Assembly (NCBI GenBank): GCA_036271375.1
Contig: DATBAT010000180.1
Span: 1-34,783 of the forward strand
DNA: 34,783 nucleotides
Direction of reading: 5' to 3'
Source: DATBAT01 sp036271375
GTDB taxonomy: Bacteria > Acidobacteriota > Terriglobia > Terriglobales > Acidobacteriaceae
Shown in pieces: positions 23,901-31,271 of this stretch. Numbering within the stretch: position 1 is the first letter of the stretch; each line of letters opens with the position of its first letter. The notes beneath the pieces were generated by a model. The model was not told where the DNA came from. It worked only from the letters and a program-made list of their open reading frames with translations, and did no database searches. The translations under genes and the position numbers were made by a program.

Positions 23901-24638
23901 AGTTTGACCCAGCGCTTGCGAAGTTACGTCGACGAAAAGTGGTCCGCGCGCGCGGGTAACAATTTCTTCAGTGGCTTGCAGGCGACTCATGCGCCATGCG
24001 CCCAAGCCGTCCTTTGACCATTTTGTGGACCACGTGCCGAACCGGCCTTCACGCAGTTTTTCTCGCGTTACCCCGATCAGGTCGTAGCGAATCTCGACGT
24101 CGAGGTTGGTGCCAGATTCTCGAATTCCTACCATTTGGAACTCGGCTGTATCGAGGTGCGAGAAAGACGCCAAGTGCCCTTTCATCATGGCGAGAAACCG
24201 CTCCCGGCCCGAAACCAGAGATTCAGCAAACTGGCGGCGTAGGACTTCGATTCCGTTACTTGATCTGAGAGGAGTGTCCTTCGCAGGGCCGAAGCCCGAA
24301 ACCTCGATTGTTGACAAGGCAAGGATGCCAAGAGTATTTACTCCCGGTGATTCGGCGCGAAGCGCCCGACTACATTCCTCTAAAAGCGCCGAAATCTCGT
24401 AGGCGTATTTCTCAGTTGGGTACCCGTCTAATCCCGGAGTGACATAACGCAGCACGTCATCTAAAGGAAACTTAGTTGGGTAATGCGGAGTTACTCGGTA
24501 GTCAAGAATCGGGGGCTGGGAAGCATCGGAGACGAACGAATGTAGCGGTGCAGGCAGGAACAGGAGTGGCGTCCAGCGCATGCCCTGGAGAAAAGCGCGC
24601 CGGGAAAACGAGTACTTTAGTTCTGAGGGAGAAGGCAT
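20916..24638 (-). CDS. Tat-exported fusion: FG-GAP/ASPIC-UnbV + redoxin-like + TPR
   Basis: About 1240 residues from the ATG at 24638, beginning with a twin-arginine signal (FSRRAFLQG, Arg13-Arg14). Residues ~50-260 are an undefined helical/beta region, perhaps NTF2-like. FG-GAP/VCBS repeats follow (~270-730; DFDNTGHDSLYV, DYDNDGRLDIYF, DFDHDGHSDLYV). ASPIC/UnbV is at ~740-805 (GTKSNRDAIGTS). A thioredoxin-fold redoxin/TlpA-like domain is at ~840-955 (PAPDFSLPDSQGKTQSLQ, and the cis-Pro loop VPTSFLVNAEGMIVKVYQG). TPRs run from ~985 to the end. The usual CxxC is absent: the corresponding site reads AFCRKTT, with a single Cys, so disulfide exchange of the normal kind is doubtful. A GTG at 24701 gives 21 more residues but hides the Tat signal further inside. 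It is the first gene of a four-gene minus-strand group divergent from the TonB receptor. Confidence 0.88.
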   Translation of the reverse strand: MPSPSELKYSFSRRAFLQGMRWTPLLFLPAPLHSFVSDASQPPILDYRVTPHYPTKFPLDDVLRYVTPGLDGYPTEKYAYEISALLEECSRALRAESPGVNTLGILALSTIEVSGFGPAKDTPLRSSNGIEVLRRQFAESLVSGRERFLAMMKGHLASFSHLDTAEFQMVGIRESGTNLDVEIRYDLIGVTREKLREGRFGTWSTKWSKDGLGAWRMSRLQATEEIVTRARGPLFVDVTSQALGQTESYRNQLAHGADYWRTILDGAIGVDVYGNNGIAAADFDNTGHDSLYVCQSAGLPNRLYRNRGDGSFEDVTEKAGVGVLDNTACALFADFENKGLQDLLVVCGSGPLLFLNQGNGKFALKRDAFKFAQPPQGSFTHAAIADYDNDGRLDIYFCLYSYYLGLDQYHYPAPYYDARNGPPNFLFHNQGNATFEDRTEASGLNTENNRYSFSCAWGNSGSGGAPDLYVANDFGRSNLYKNKGDGTFAVDSKEAGVEDPGAGMSACWFDSDVEGRQDIYVANMWSADGIRVSEQDDFRKSDSPETRALYRQHARGNSLYRNQGDGTFKNVSQEAGVEMGRWAWSSDAWDFDHDGHSDLYVANGYITGDDPREVSSFFWRQVVANSPATPTPSIPYEEGWNAINELIRSDASWSGRERNVLYANNGDGTFTDVSGVIGLDFPDDSRAFALADLDHDGRLEIILKNRNAPQLRILHNAMTEIGNSITFRLRGTKSNRDAIGTSITIDKQTKYLQAGSGFLSQHTKELFFGVGNHADSLSATVHWPRGLTQTFAELPINHRIEIVEGATTFSAKPFGATPYAQPGDPQKSETLPATVETWLIDPLPAPDFSLPDSQGKTQSLQSFRGQFLLLAFCRKTTVDQLRPLKNILGLRVLVLNVDEPVPTKLPFSIVQATPEVTGIYNIIYRYLFDRRRDLGVPTSFLVNAEGMIVKVYQGSVNPQQLSEDIKSAPRTSVERSTKALPFPGTLYQSAFQRNQFTYGIAMFQRGYLDQAVASFKQVIATKPNDPEAYYNLGTLELRRNNLTEARGYLEQTVKLKQNYPEAWNNLGMTAAQEGHNEEALHNLQQSIELRPSYTVALLNLGNLQRRLGAMAEAQQTLTRAVELEPENPETNYGLGMLYARQNGLDRATQLLEKSIALRPDYADAINNLGVLHVRQKNLAAAEEDFKKCIEVAPNYDQGYLNLARVYVLLDDKVNAREALRLLLVRQPENQTAQKALETLN

Positions 24639-24897
24639 TCTTTCAGAGGCGAATGCTAGCACTGGGACGGGGCGGAACCAAACTTTGGCGAAATCGATCA
24701 CTGCCCGCCAGGTTTGTCACTAGTAGTTTTCCACTATTTTGTTCTTGACAAGTACCTACGACCTGCCCTAACTTTGGCGGCGTTGCTAATCCAATGTACA
24801 CGATTACATCCGTTCTTGAGCCGAAATTAGCCGGTTCGGGCGGAAAGCTGTTTGGGTCCCTGTAGCTCCAAATTGGTCGATAGAGAGGGTTTCCACG
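24639..24897. promoter_or_regulatory. Divergent promoter region between fusion gene group and TonB receptor gene
   Basis: An upstream region serving both directions (196 bases if the GTG at 24701 is used). On the plus strand TTGACA at 24745-24750 is a good -35 box; the best -10 partner, taactt at 24769-24774 with an 18-base spacer, matches only three of six positions. AGAGAGG at 24883-24889 is a suitable Shine-Dalgarno 8 bases before the receptor ATG. No clear minus-strand promoter or operator palindrome was found. Confidence 0.4.
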
Positions 24898-27800
24898 ATG
24901 CGCGGATATAACGTTTACCCCAGCCTTTCATCGCTTTCCCGGAACATCGCAGCAGGATTGGTTCTCGCGCTAGTCATCGCGTTGAGTGCGATGCCACTTG
25001 TCGCACAAATCGATACCGGATCAGTCACAGGAACGGTATCCGATCCTTCGGGAGCAGTTGTCAGCGGGGCCAAGGTCACCCTCACCAACCAGGACACAAG
25101 CGCCACTTTGTCGGTGACGACCAGTTCGGACGGGCTGTACAACTTCACGCCGGTCAGGATCGGCAACTATACGCTTACCGCCACCGCGCAAGGTTTTCAG
25201 ACCACATCGCAAAAGAACATTACAGTCAACGTCGGCTCGGCCGTGTTGGTGAACATGGCGCTGAAGACCGGCCAGGTGACGGAGACAGTTGAGGTCACGA
25301 CCGGCGCTCCGGTGCTTGAGACGCAAAACGCGTCGGTTGGCCAGGTGGTCAATTCGAAGAGCGTTAACGACCTGCCGTTGAACGGACGCAACTTTACTTT
25401 CCTCGCGCAACTAGCGGCTGGCGTGAACACTCCGCAAGCGGACACGCGCGGTAATGCGTCGACCGGCGCTTTCGCGGCGAACGGTCTTCGTCCGGCGCAG
25501 AACAACTACATGCTGGATGGAATTGACAACAATTCCGACACGGTCGACTTCCTGAACGGTACAAACTTCGTTGTGCTGCCTCCGGTGGATGCAATCCAGG
25601 AATTTAAAGTGCAGACCTCGGGCTTCAGTGCCGAGTACGGACGTTCCGGCGCAGCGGTGTTGAATGCCAGCATTAAGTCGGGAACGAACAGCTTCCACGG
25701 TACTGCGTGGGAATTTTTGCGCAACGATGCTTTTGACGGACGTGATTGGTTTGAGCCGGCTTCCTCGAAAAAGGGCGAATTTCGCCAGAACCAGTTTGGC
25801 GTTTCCATCGGTGGACCGGTGATCAAGAACAAAGTGTTCTTTTTCGGAGACTATGAAGGCTTGAGGCGCCGGCAGGGCGTACCGCATCAGGGAACGGTGC
25901 CGACCGATCAGGAGCGCAGCAGCGGGTTCACCAACTTTCAAGAGCTGATCACCGGACAAAGTGGAACGCAGACTGACATTTTAGGCCGCACAATGCCGAC
26001 GGGAACGATCTTGGATCCGTCGACGACTCGTGCAGCCAATGGCGGGTTTGTTCGTGACCCGTTCGGTACCTGCCCTGCAAGCACCACCAACTACACGTTG
26101 GCGGCCTGCAACTTGAATATCCTTCCGGCTGGTCGCTTGGATCAGAATGCAATCGGTTTGCTAAATTTGTTCCCAGCGGCAACGAACGGACAGCTGTCTT
26201 CGAATTTCAGTAGTTCGCCAAAGTTAAGTGAAAATCGCAACGCGTTCGATACTCGCGTCGATTTCAACCTCAGCGACAAGAATCAGATTTTTGCCCGCTT
26301 CAGCCTGGTCGATGATCCGCAAATGATTCCGGGTATTTTCGGCGGTGTACCGGACGGCGGCGGATTCCAGGAAGGTAACCAGACCGCGATCGCGGAACAG
26401 AGCGCCCTGGCATACACTCACGTGTTCTCTTCGAGCATGGTGAATGAAGTCCGCGCGGGCTTAAGCTACCTGCACACTACCCGTGTTTCACCGGCTGCAA
26501 ACGATCTTAGCGATCTTCCGGGCAGCTTTGGAATCGCAGGCATTCCGCAGGAACATGAAAACGGCGGATTGCCTGCCTTTGGAATTCAAGGACTGCAAAC
26601 CCTCGGCAGCAACGCATTCCTGCCCTCCGACGAAGTTAGTTCCACGTTCCAGGTTACCGACAACTTCACCAAGATCTACGGCAAACACACCTTCAAAATG
26701 GGTTTCGAGTTCCAGCACGTCAAATTCTCGACCCTACAGCCACCGTGGTCGCGCGGGCAGTTCAATTTTGACGGCGCGTACACTAACATTCCGGGAGCCA
26801 GTACGTCTTCGGAGAACACAGGCATTGCGCAATTCCTGCTGACACCGATCGCCGCCCAGAACGGTGGAACCGTCGACTATCTGGGGGGACCTTCCGCGCA
26901 AAACGGCGGCACGGCGATCTACGTTTCTAACATTTCGCTTACTGACAATGGGAAGAACTACTACGGCAGTTATTTCAACGACGACTGGAAAGTTACTCCC
27001 AAACTTACGGTTAACCTTGGCTTGCGTTGGGACTTCTTTGGGTTAGTGCTCGAACACCACGCGAACCAGGCCAACTTCGTTCCTTCAGGCGCACCTTTTG
27101 GCGGCCCAGCCTACATCATCCCCAAGGGCGGAGCGAACACGGGCAGCTTGTCGACCAGTTTCACCGATTTGCTTGCCACGGATGGCATCAAACTGGCAGT
27201 CACGGACCAGTTCGGCAAGGGTTTGGGCAATTCTCAAAAGGCCAATTTCGCGCCTCGCTTCGGCTTCGCTTATCAGGTCACTCCGAAGTTAGTGGCCCGC
27301 GGCGGATTCGGTCTCTTCTATAACGGGTTTGAAAATCGTGGATTCTCTCCGAACCTTGGCGAGAACTATCCTTTCCAATTCAACTTCTCATTCAATTCGC
27401 CTAAAGACGACAGCCATCCGATCGTATACAGCGGCTGTACGTCACCGACCGCTGGACCAATCGGCAATGCCACGCTTGAGACGGGCTTCTCCTGCACACC
27501 CCTCGATCCGTCAACGGTAATCGCTAATGGTTTGGCTCTACGCGGCATTCAGTTCAACTACGTCACTCCGTACTCCATGGGCGGGAACCTCACCTTGCAG
27601 TATCAGGTGACTCCGACCATGTCAGTGCAGGCGGGTTACGTTACTTCGCTGGCACGACATCTGGAAGTCTTCCCAGGGTCGAATAATCCGACGCAGATCA
27701 ATGGACCTCTGCCATTCCCTGACTTCGGCCAGAATGCCAGCTACGCAACCACCGATGGAAACAGCCACTATCACGCTTTACAAACTCGGTTGGAAAAGCA

Positions 27801-28608
27801 GTTTTCTCATGGACTGAATCTGCTCGCTACTTACACTTGGTCGCAGACGCGGACGGACGCAGTCGATTTGCTCAACGGAGGCAGTGGACAAGGATACCGA
27901 GCACCTAACTTCCCTGACTTCGGAATCCGCGGTGACTACGGTTTGGCGCCTTTCGATATCCGCAATGTAGTCCACATCAGCGGCGGATACGAACTACCGT
28001 TCGGCAAGGGTAAAAAATACTTGTCCGATGCCGGGGGCTTCGCAGACAAGGTGGCAGGCGGCTGGAGCGTTCAGTTCATCGCTACCCTGCAAGGCGGCCA
28101 ACCAATTACGCTTCCCTGCGCTAACGGTACGGCCAGCGGAACCGGATGTTACGACTTCAAAACCGGGGACGCTAAACTTGGACTGCATCGCGACTCGCAG
28201 GACCAGCTAAATTGGATCGGCAACGCTGCCGCCTTCACCCAGCCGTGTCAGCTTGACAGCGGCGGGAATCCGAATCCGGCGTCTGTATTGAATTGCGTGC
28301 CTCTCACTGGGAATGCGTTGCTGGGCGGCAGCCCATCGCAAATTCCAGGACCGGGCTTCCATCGGCTGGATTTCTCAACCTTCAAAGACTTCCAACTCAA
28401 TGAGCGCTTCCGCTTGCAGTTCCGGGCGGAGTTCTTCAACATTCTTAATCACCCGAACTTCAACGCTCCGGGATTCGGCGGCAACGGCGTCGTCGCGATC
28501 AGCGGCGCCACCAACTACACCAGTTCAAACTTCGGAGAGATTGGATCGACTCGCGATGCGCCTAACGATCCGCGACAGATTCAGTTTGCTCTGAAGCTGT
28601 ACTTCTAG
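24898..28608 (+). CDS. Oar-like TonB-dependent receptor with N-terminal carboxypeptidase-regulatory domain
   Basis: A 1236-residue outer-membrane protein. The signal peptide covers ~1-38 (AAGLVLALVIALSAMPLVAQ). A CarboxypepD-regulatory-like beta-sandwich is at ~40-125 (TGSVTGTVSDPSGAVVSGAK, SDGLYNFTPVRIGNYTLTA). The plug is at ~130-270 (VNDLPLNGRNFTFLAQL, YMLDGIDNN, IQEFKVQTSGFSAEYGRSG). The rest is a long beta-barrel, ending in QIQFALKLYF with a terminal aromatic residue. These receptors, very numerous in Acidobacteriota, are thought to import oligosaccharides or other large substrates, or to act in envelope functions as Oar does in Myxococcus. No SusD-like lipoprotein gene is adjacent. The substrate is unknown. 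A good Shine-Dalgarno precedes the ATG. A terminator-like hairpin follows the stop, so it may be mostly a single-gene transcript with reduced read-through to the TPR gene. Confidence 0.93.
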   Translation: MRGYNVYPSLSSLSRNIAAGLVLALVIALSAMPLVAQIDTGSVTGTVSDPSGAVVSGAKVTLTNQDTSATLSVTTSSDGLYNFTPVRIGNYTLTATAQGFQTTSQKNITVNVGSAVLVNMALKTGQVTETVEVTTGAPVLETQNASVGQVVNSKSVNDLPLNGRNFTFLAQLAAGVNTPQADTRGNASTGAFAANGLRPAQNNYMLDGIDNNSDTVDFLNGTNFVVLPPVDAIQEFKVQTSGFSAEYGRSGAAVLNASIKSGTNSFHGTAWEFLRNDAFDGRDWFEPASSKKGEFRQNQFGVSIGGPVIKNKVFFFGDYEGLRRRQGVPHQGTVPTDQERSSGFTNFQELITGQSGTQTDILGRTMPTGTILDPSTTRAANGGFVRDPFGTCPASTTNYTLAACNLNILPAGRLDQNAIGLLNLFPAATNGQLSSNFSSSPKLSENRNAFDTRVDFNLSDKNQIFARFSLVDDPQMIPGIFGGVPDGGGFQEGNQTAIAEQSALAYTHVFSSSMVNEVRAGLSYLHTTRVSPAANDLSDLPGSFGIAGIPQEHENGGLPAFGIQGLQTLGSNAFLPSDEVSSTFQVTDNFTKIYGKHTFKMGFEFQHVKFSTLQPPWSRGQFNFDGAYTNIPGASTSSENTGIAQFLLTPIAAQNGGTVDYLGGPSAQNGGTAIYVSNISLTDNGKNYYGSYFNDDWKVTPKLTVNLGLRWDFFGLVLEHHANQANFVPSGAPFGGPAYIIPKGGANTGSLSTSFTDLLATDGIKLAVTDQFGKGLGNSQKANFAPRFGFAYQVTPKLVARGGFGLFYNGFENRGFSPNLGENYPFQFNFSFNSPKDDSHPIVYSGCTSPTAGPIGNATLETGFSCTPLDPSTVIANGLALRGIQFNYVTPYSMGGNLTLQYQVTPTMSVQAGYVTSLARHLEVFPGSNNPTQINGPLPFPDFGQNASYATTDGNSHYHALQTRLEKQFSHGLNLLATYTWSQTRTDAVDLLNGGSGQGYRAPNFPDFGIRGDYGLAPFDIRNVVHISGGYELPFGKGKKYLSDAGGFADKVAGGWSVQFIATLQGGQPITLPCANGTASGTGCYDFKTGDAKLGLHRDSQDQLNWIGNAAAFTQPCQLDSGGNPNPASVLNCVPLTGNALLGGSPSQIPGPGFHRLDFSTFKDFQLNERFRLQFRAEFFNILNHPNFNAPGFGGNGVVAISGATNYTSSNFGEIGSTRDAPNDPRQIQFALKLYF

Positions 28609-28623
28609 AGTTTTTTACCTAGG

Positions 28624-28662
28624 CCGCGAAGGCGCTGGTCATGCGCCTTCACGGTTTCTTTA
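28624..28662 (+). terminator. Rho-independent terminator-like hairpin after the TonB receptor gene
   Basis: The stem ccgcgaaggcgc pairs with gcgccttcacgg (11 of 12 pairs, one C-A mismatch) around a 7-base loop tggtcat. It is followed by tttctttatta. It lies 15 bases after the receptor stop. Confidence 0.75.
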
Positions 28663-28696
28663 TTAGCTCCAGACCCGGTGGTACCATACGAAGGCT

Positions 28697-30100
28697 GTGA
28701 TCCTCAGACGCCGGTTGTCGCTTCTCTTAGCAGTGTTAGTGGGCCTAGCCTCGGCAACTGCTCAAGGCAAGCCGGATCTGGATCAGCAGTTTCAGTCGGC
28801 GGTCTCTCAATACAATTCAGGTAACTTCGCGGAGGCGGCTACGCAACTGCAAACCCTGGTGCGTGAAGTCCCAGAGACCTTTGAGGTGCAGGAACTGCTT
28901 GGATTGGTCTACTCCGCCCAATCGCAGGATGCCAAGGCCAACCCTCACCTCGACAAAGCGGTGCGTCTGAAGCCCGATTCCGTGGCCGCGCGCAGTAACC
29001 TGGCGGCGAATCTGTCCCGGTTGGGCAAGCATGATCTAGCCGAGGTGCAGTTCCGGCGAGCAGCAGAACTCGACCCCAACAATTTTGACACCAATCACAA
29101 CCTGGGCGAGTCGTACGTTCACTCCGGCAAGCTGGCGAAGGCTACGCCCTATTTAGAGCAAGCGCAAAGTATCGATCCAAGTTCTTACGACAATGGCTAC
29201 GATTTAGCGATGGCTTATCTCCTGACGAATCGTCTCGCAGATGGTCGTCAGATGATTCAAACACTGCTGAAGATCAAGAACACAGCCGAGTTGCACAATT
29301 TGTTAGGAGAGATAGAAGAAAAAGACGGTCAGTTCGTGACTGCGGCAAATGAATACGAGGTCGCTGCGCACGCTGAACCCAGTGAAAGCAATCTGTTCGA
29401 CTGGGGAAGCGAACTCCTGCTGCACCGCACGCTCGATCCCGCCGTCGAGGTTTTTCAGCACGCCAGCGAGCGATACCCAAATTCTCCACGGCTAACGATG
29501 GGACTTGGCATGGCTCTTTACGCACGCGGCAATTACGACGATGCGGTGAAATCGTTGCTAAAGGCGGCGGACATGAATCCGTCCGACCCTAATTGCTATT
29601 TGTTCCTCTCCAAGGCTTACAGCACCTCGCCGGGACAGGCCGATGAGGTTATCACTCGATTCCGTCGGTTTGTCGAACTTCAACCGCGTAACGGCCAAGC
29701 TCACTTCTATTACGCGATGAGTTTGTGGAAGGGTAAGCGGCAGGGTGACGGCCTGGACATGGTGCAGATCGAAACTCTTCTGAAGAAATCGCTGATGCTC
29801 GATCCCAAGCTGGCGGAGGCCCATCTCCAGTTGGGAAATCTTTATTCTGACCAGCAGAAGTACGGGGAGTCGATTCCGGAATATTTGAAGGCGCAAGAGC
29901 TGAATTCCGATTTGCCTGACATTCGCTACCGGCTTGGCCAAGCTTACGTTCACACCGGGCAGAAAGATAAAGCGCAGGAGCAGTTTACCGCGTATCAGAA
30001 ATTGCGCGAGCAACACCTTGCAGAAATCGACCGGCAGCGTGCGGAGATTCGGCAGTTCGTTTATTCGGCGAAAGATACGCCCGGCACAAAGCAGCAGTGA
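28697..30100 (+). CDS. Secreted TPR-repeat protein, paralogue of the 12730 TPR protein
   Basis: A 467-residue protein with a clear signal peptide (ILRRRLSLLLAVLVGLASATAQ) and TPRs across ~30-440 (FEVQELLGLVYSAQSQDAKA, FDTNHNLGESYVHSGKLAKA, AEAHLQLGNLYSDQQKYGES, RYRLGQAYVHTGQKDKAQEQ). It ends in a charged helix, EIDRQRAEIRQFVYS. The central block with EPSESNLFDWGSELLLHR and ALYARGNYDDAV matches the CarbReg-TPR protein at 12730 closely, so the two are paralogues; this one lacks the CarbReg domain. It should act as a periplasmic protein-binding scaffold. The start is a GTG at 28697 with only a weak GAAGG 2 bases away; the signal peptide supports it. The stop shares base 30100 with the next start (TGATG), so translation is probably coupled to the following gene. 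Confidence 0.86.
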   Translation: MILRRRLSLLLAVLVGLASATAQGKPDLDQQFQSAVSQYNSGNFAEAATQLQTLVREVPETFEVQELLGLVYSAQSQDAKANPHLDKAVRLKPDSVAARSNLAANLSRLGKHDLAEVQFRRAAELDPNNFDTNHNLGESYVHSGKLAKATPYLEQAQSIDPSSYDNGYDLAMAYLLTNRLADGRQMIQTLLKIKNTAELHNLLGEIEEKDGQFVTAANEYEVAAHAEPSESNLFDWGSELLLHRTLDPAVEVFQHASERYPNSPRLTMGLGMALYARGNYDDAVKSLLKAADMNPSDPNCYLFLSKAYSTSPGQADEVITRFRRFVELQPRNGQAHFYYAMSLWKGKRQGDGLDMVQIETLLKKSLMLDPKLAEAHLQLGNLYSDQQKYGESIPEYLKAQELNSDLPDIRYRLGQAYVHTGQKDKAQEQFTAYQKLREQHLAEIDRQRAEIRQFVYSAKDTPGTKQQ

Positions 30101-31266
30101 TGTTTTCACGAAATCCATTGACGAAAGGGCTCACGCCGCAGGAAGCAGCGCTTCAGCTCGCCTGCAACCGCCGTGACTTCCTGCGGGCTGCTACCGGGGC
30201 TGCGCTGGGAAGCGCACTGCTGGGCCCATTCGCGCGGGCGGCCACACTGGCGAAGAGACGAAAAGTCGTAGTTATTACCTTCGGTGGCGGTGCCCGCGAT
30301 CAGGAAACCTTCGCGCCCGAAGGCCAGGAAAATATCCCGCACCTGATGAAAGAATTGATTCCACAGTCGACGTTCTTCACCCAGGTCGTGAACAAGGGAA
30401 TTCTCGGCCACTACGTGGCCACTGCGAGCCTGGCAACCGGCGTTTACGAGACCATCAATAACTTCGCCTCTTTGCCGCCGGAGCATCCCACGGCATTTGA
30501 ATATTTTCGCAAAGACCTGAAGCGGCCGTCGTCCGATGCCTGGGTTGTGGCGCCCAGCAATGGTTTTAACCGTATTGGCGAAAGTAGCCACCGATCATAT
30601 GGCCCTGGACTGGGGGCACGCGTGCTTTTGCCGAAGCATCTTCTGACCGCAGCAACTTCGGGCGGCCGAGACTACGAGCATCTGTTGCGCGATAACTATG
30701 AAACTCCCTTCTATGCACCAGAGTTGGGCGGCAATGAGTTCGAACTGAATCAGCTTGAGGAAATTCTCAAGCTCTCGGTCGATGACTTCAAGCAGCGCGC
30801 GCGCACGCTCTCCAGCCCTGACGAACTTTCTGTTTACATCGCGCGGCAGTTGATGCGGCAAGTTGCGCCTAGCCTTCTCTGGATCACCATGCACGACATC
30901 GATATTGCGCATGCCGGTGCCTATTCGCTTTATGTCGATGGCATTCGCCGTACCGATAGACTGTGCGCCGAGATTTGGAAGACGATCCAAACCGAACCGG
31001 AATACGCCGGCAATACGACGATGTTTATCCTGCCGGATTTCGGACGTGATTCAGACGATGACTCCGGCGGCAATGGATTTCAGCACCACCGCACAGGCGA
31101 CGCGCTCTCCCGCACCACGTGGATGATGGCCATGGGGGCGGGAATTCGCGAAGGTGTCGTTTTCGATCGTCCGCTGGAGCCGACAGACCTGGTGCCCACC
31201 ATTGGATCTATGCTTGGATTCTCTGCGACGATGGCGCAAGGTAAGCCCATACCGGAACTATTGTAA
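30100..31266 (+). CDS. Tat-exported alkaline-phosphatase-superfamily protein, DUF1501-like
   Basis: A 388-residue protein with a twin-arginine signal (CNRRDFLRAATGAALGSALL, Arg24-Arg25). The body resembles the DUF1501/sulfatase-like branch of the alkaline phosphatase superfamily. An opening strand VVVITFGGGARDQETF could hold the metal-binding Asp and the Thr nucleophile position. A later block, MFILPDFGRDSDDD followed by GFQHHRTGD, resembles the FGR...H metal-site region of DUF1501. A closing PTDLVPTIGSMLGF is also typical. Activity is not established: DUF1501 members are mostly uncharacterised, so it may be a phospho- or sulfo-hydrolase or a non-catalytic relative. The ATG at 30100 overlaps the stop of the TPR gene by one base, and the next gene starts 5 bases after its stop, forming a tight three-gene unit. 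Confidence 0.72.
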   Translation: MFSRNPLTKGLTPQEAALQLACNRRDFLRAATGAALGSALLGPFARAATLAKRRKVVVITFGGGARDQETFAPEGQENIPHLMKELIPQSTFFTQVVNKGILGHYVATASLATGVYETINNFASLPPEHPTAFEYFRKDLKRPSSDAWVVAPSNGFNRIGESSHRSYGPGLGARVLLPKHLLTAATSGGRDYEHLLRDNYETPFYAPELGGNEFELNQLEEILKLSVDDFKQRARTLSSPDELSVYIARQLMRQVAPSLLWITMHDIDIAHAGAYSLYVDGIRRTDRLCAEIWKTIQTEPEYAGNTTMFILPDFGRDSDDDSGGNGFQHHRTGDALSRTTWMMAMGAGIREGVVFDRPLEPTDLVPTIGSMLGFSATMAQGKPIPELL

Positions 31267-31271
31267 CTACG

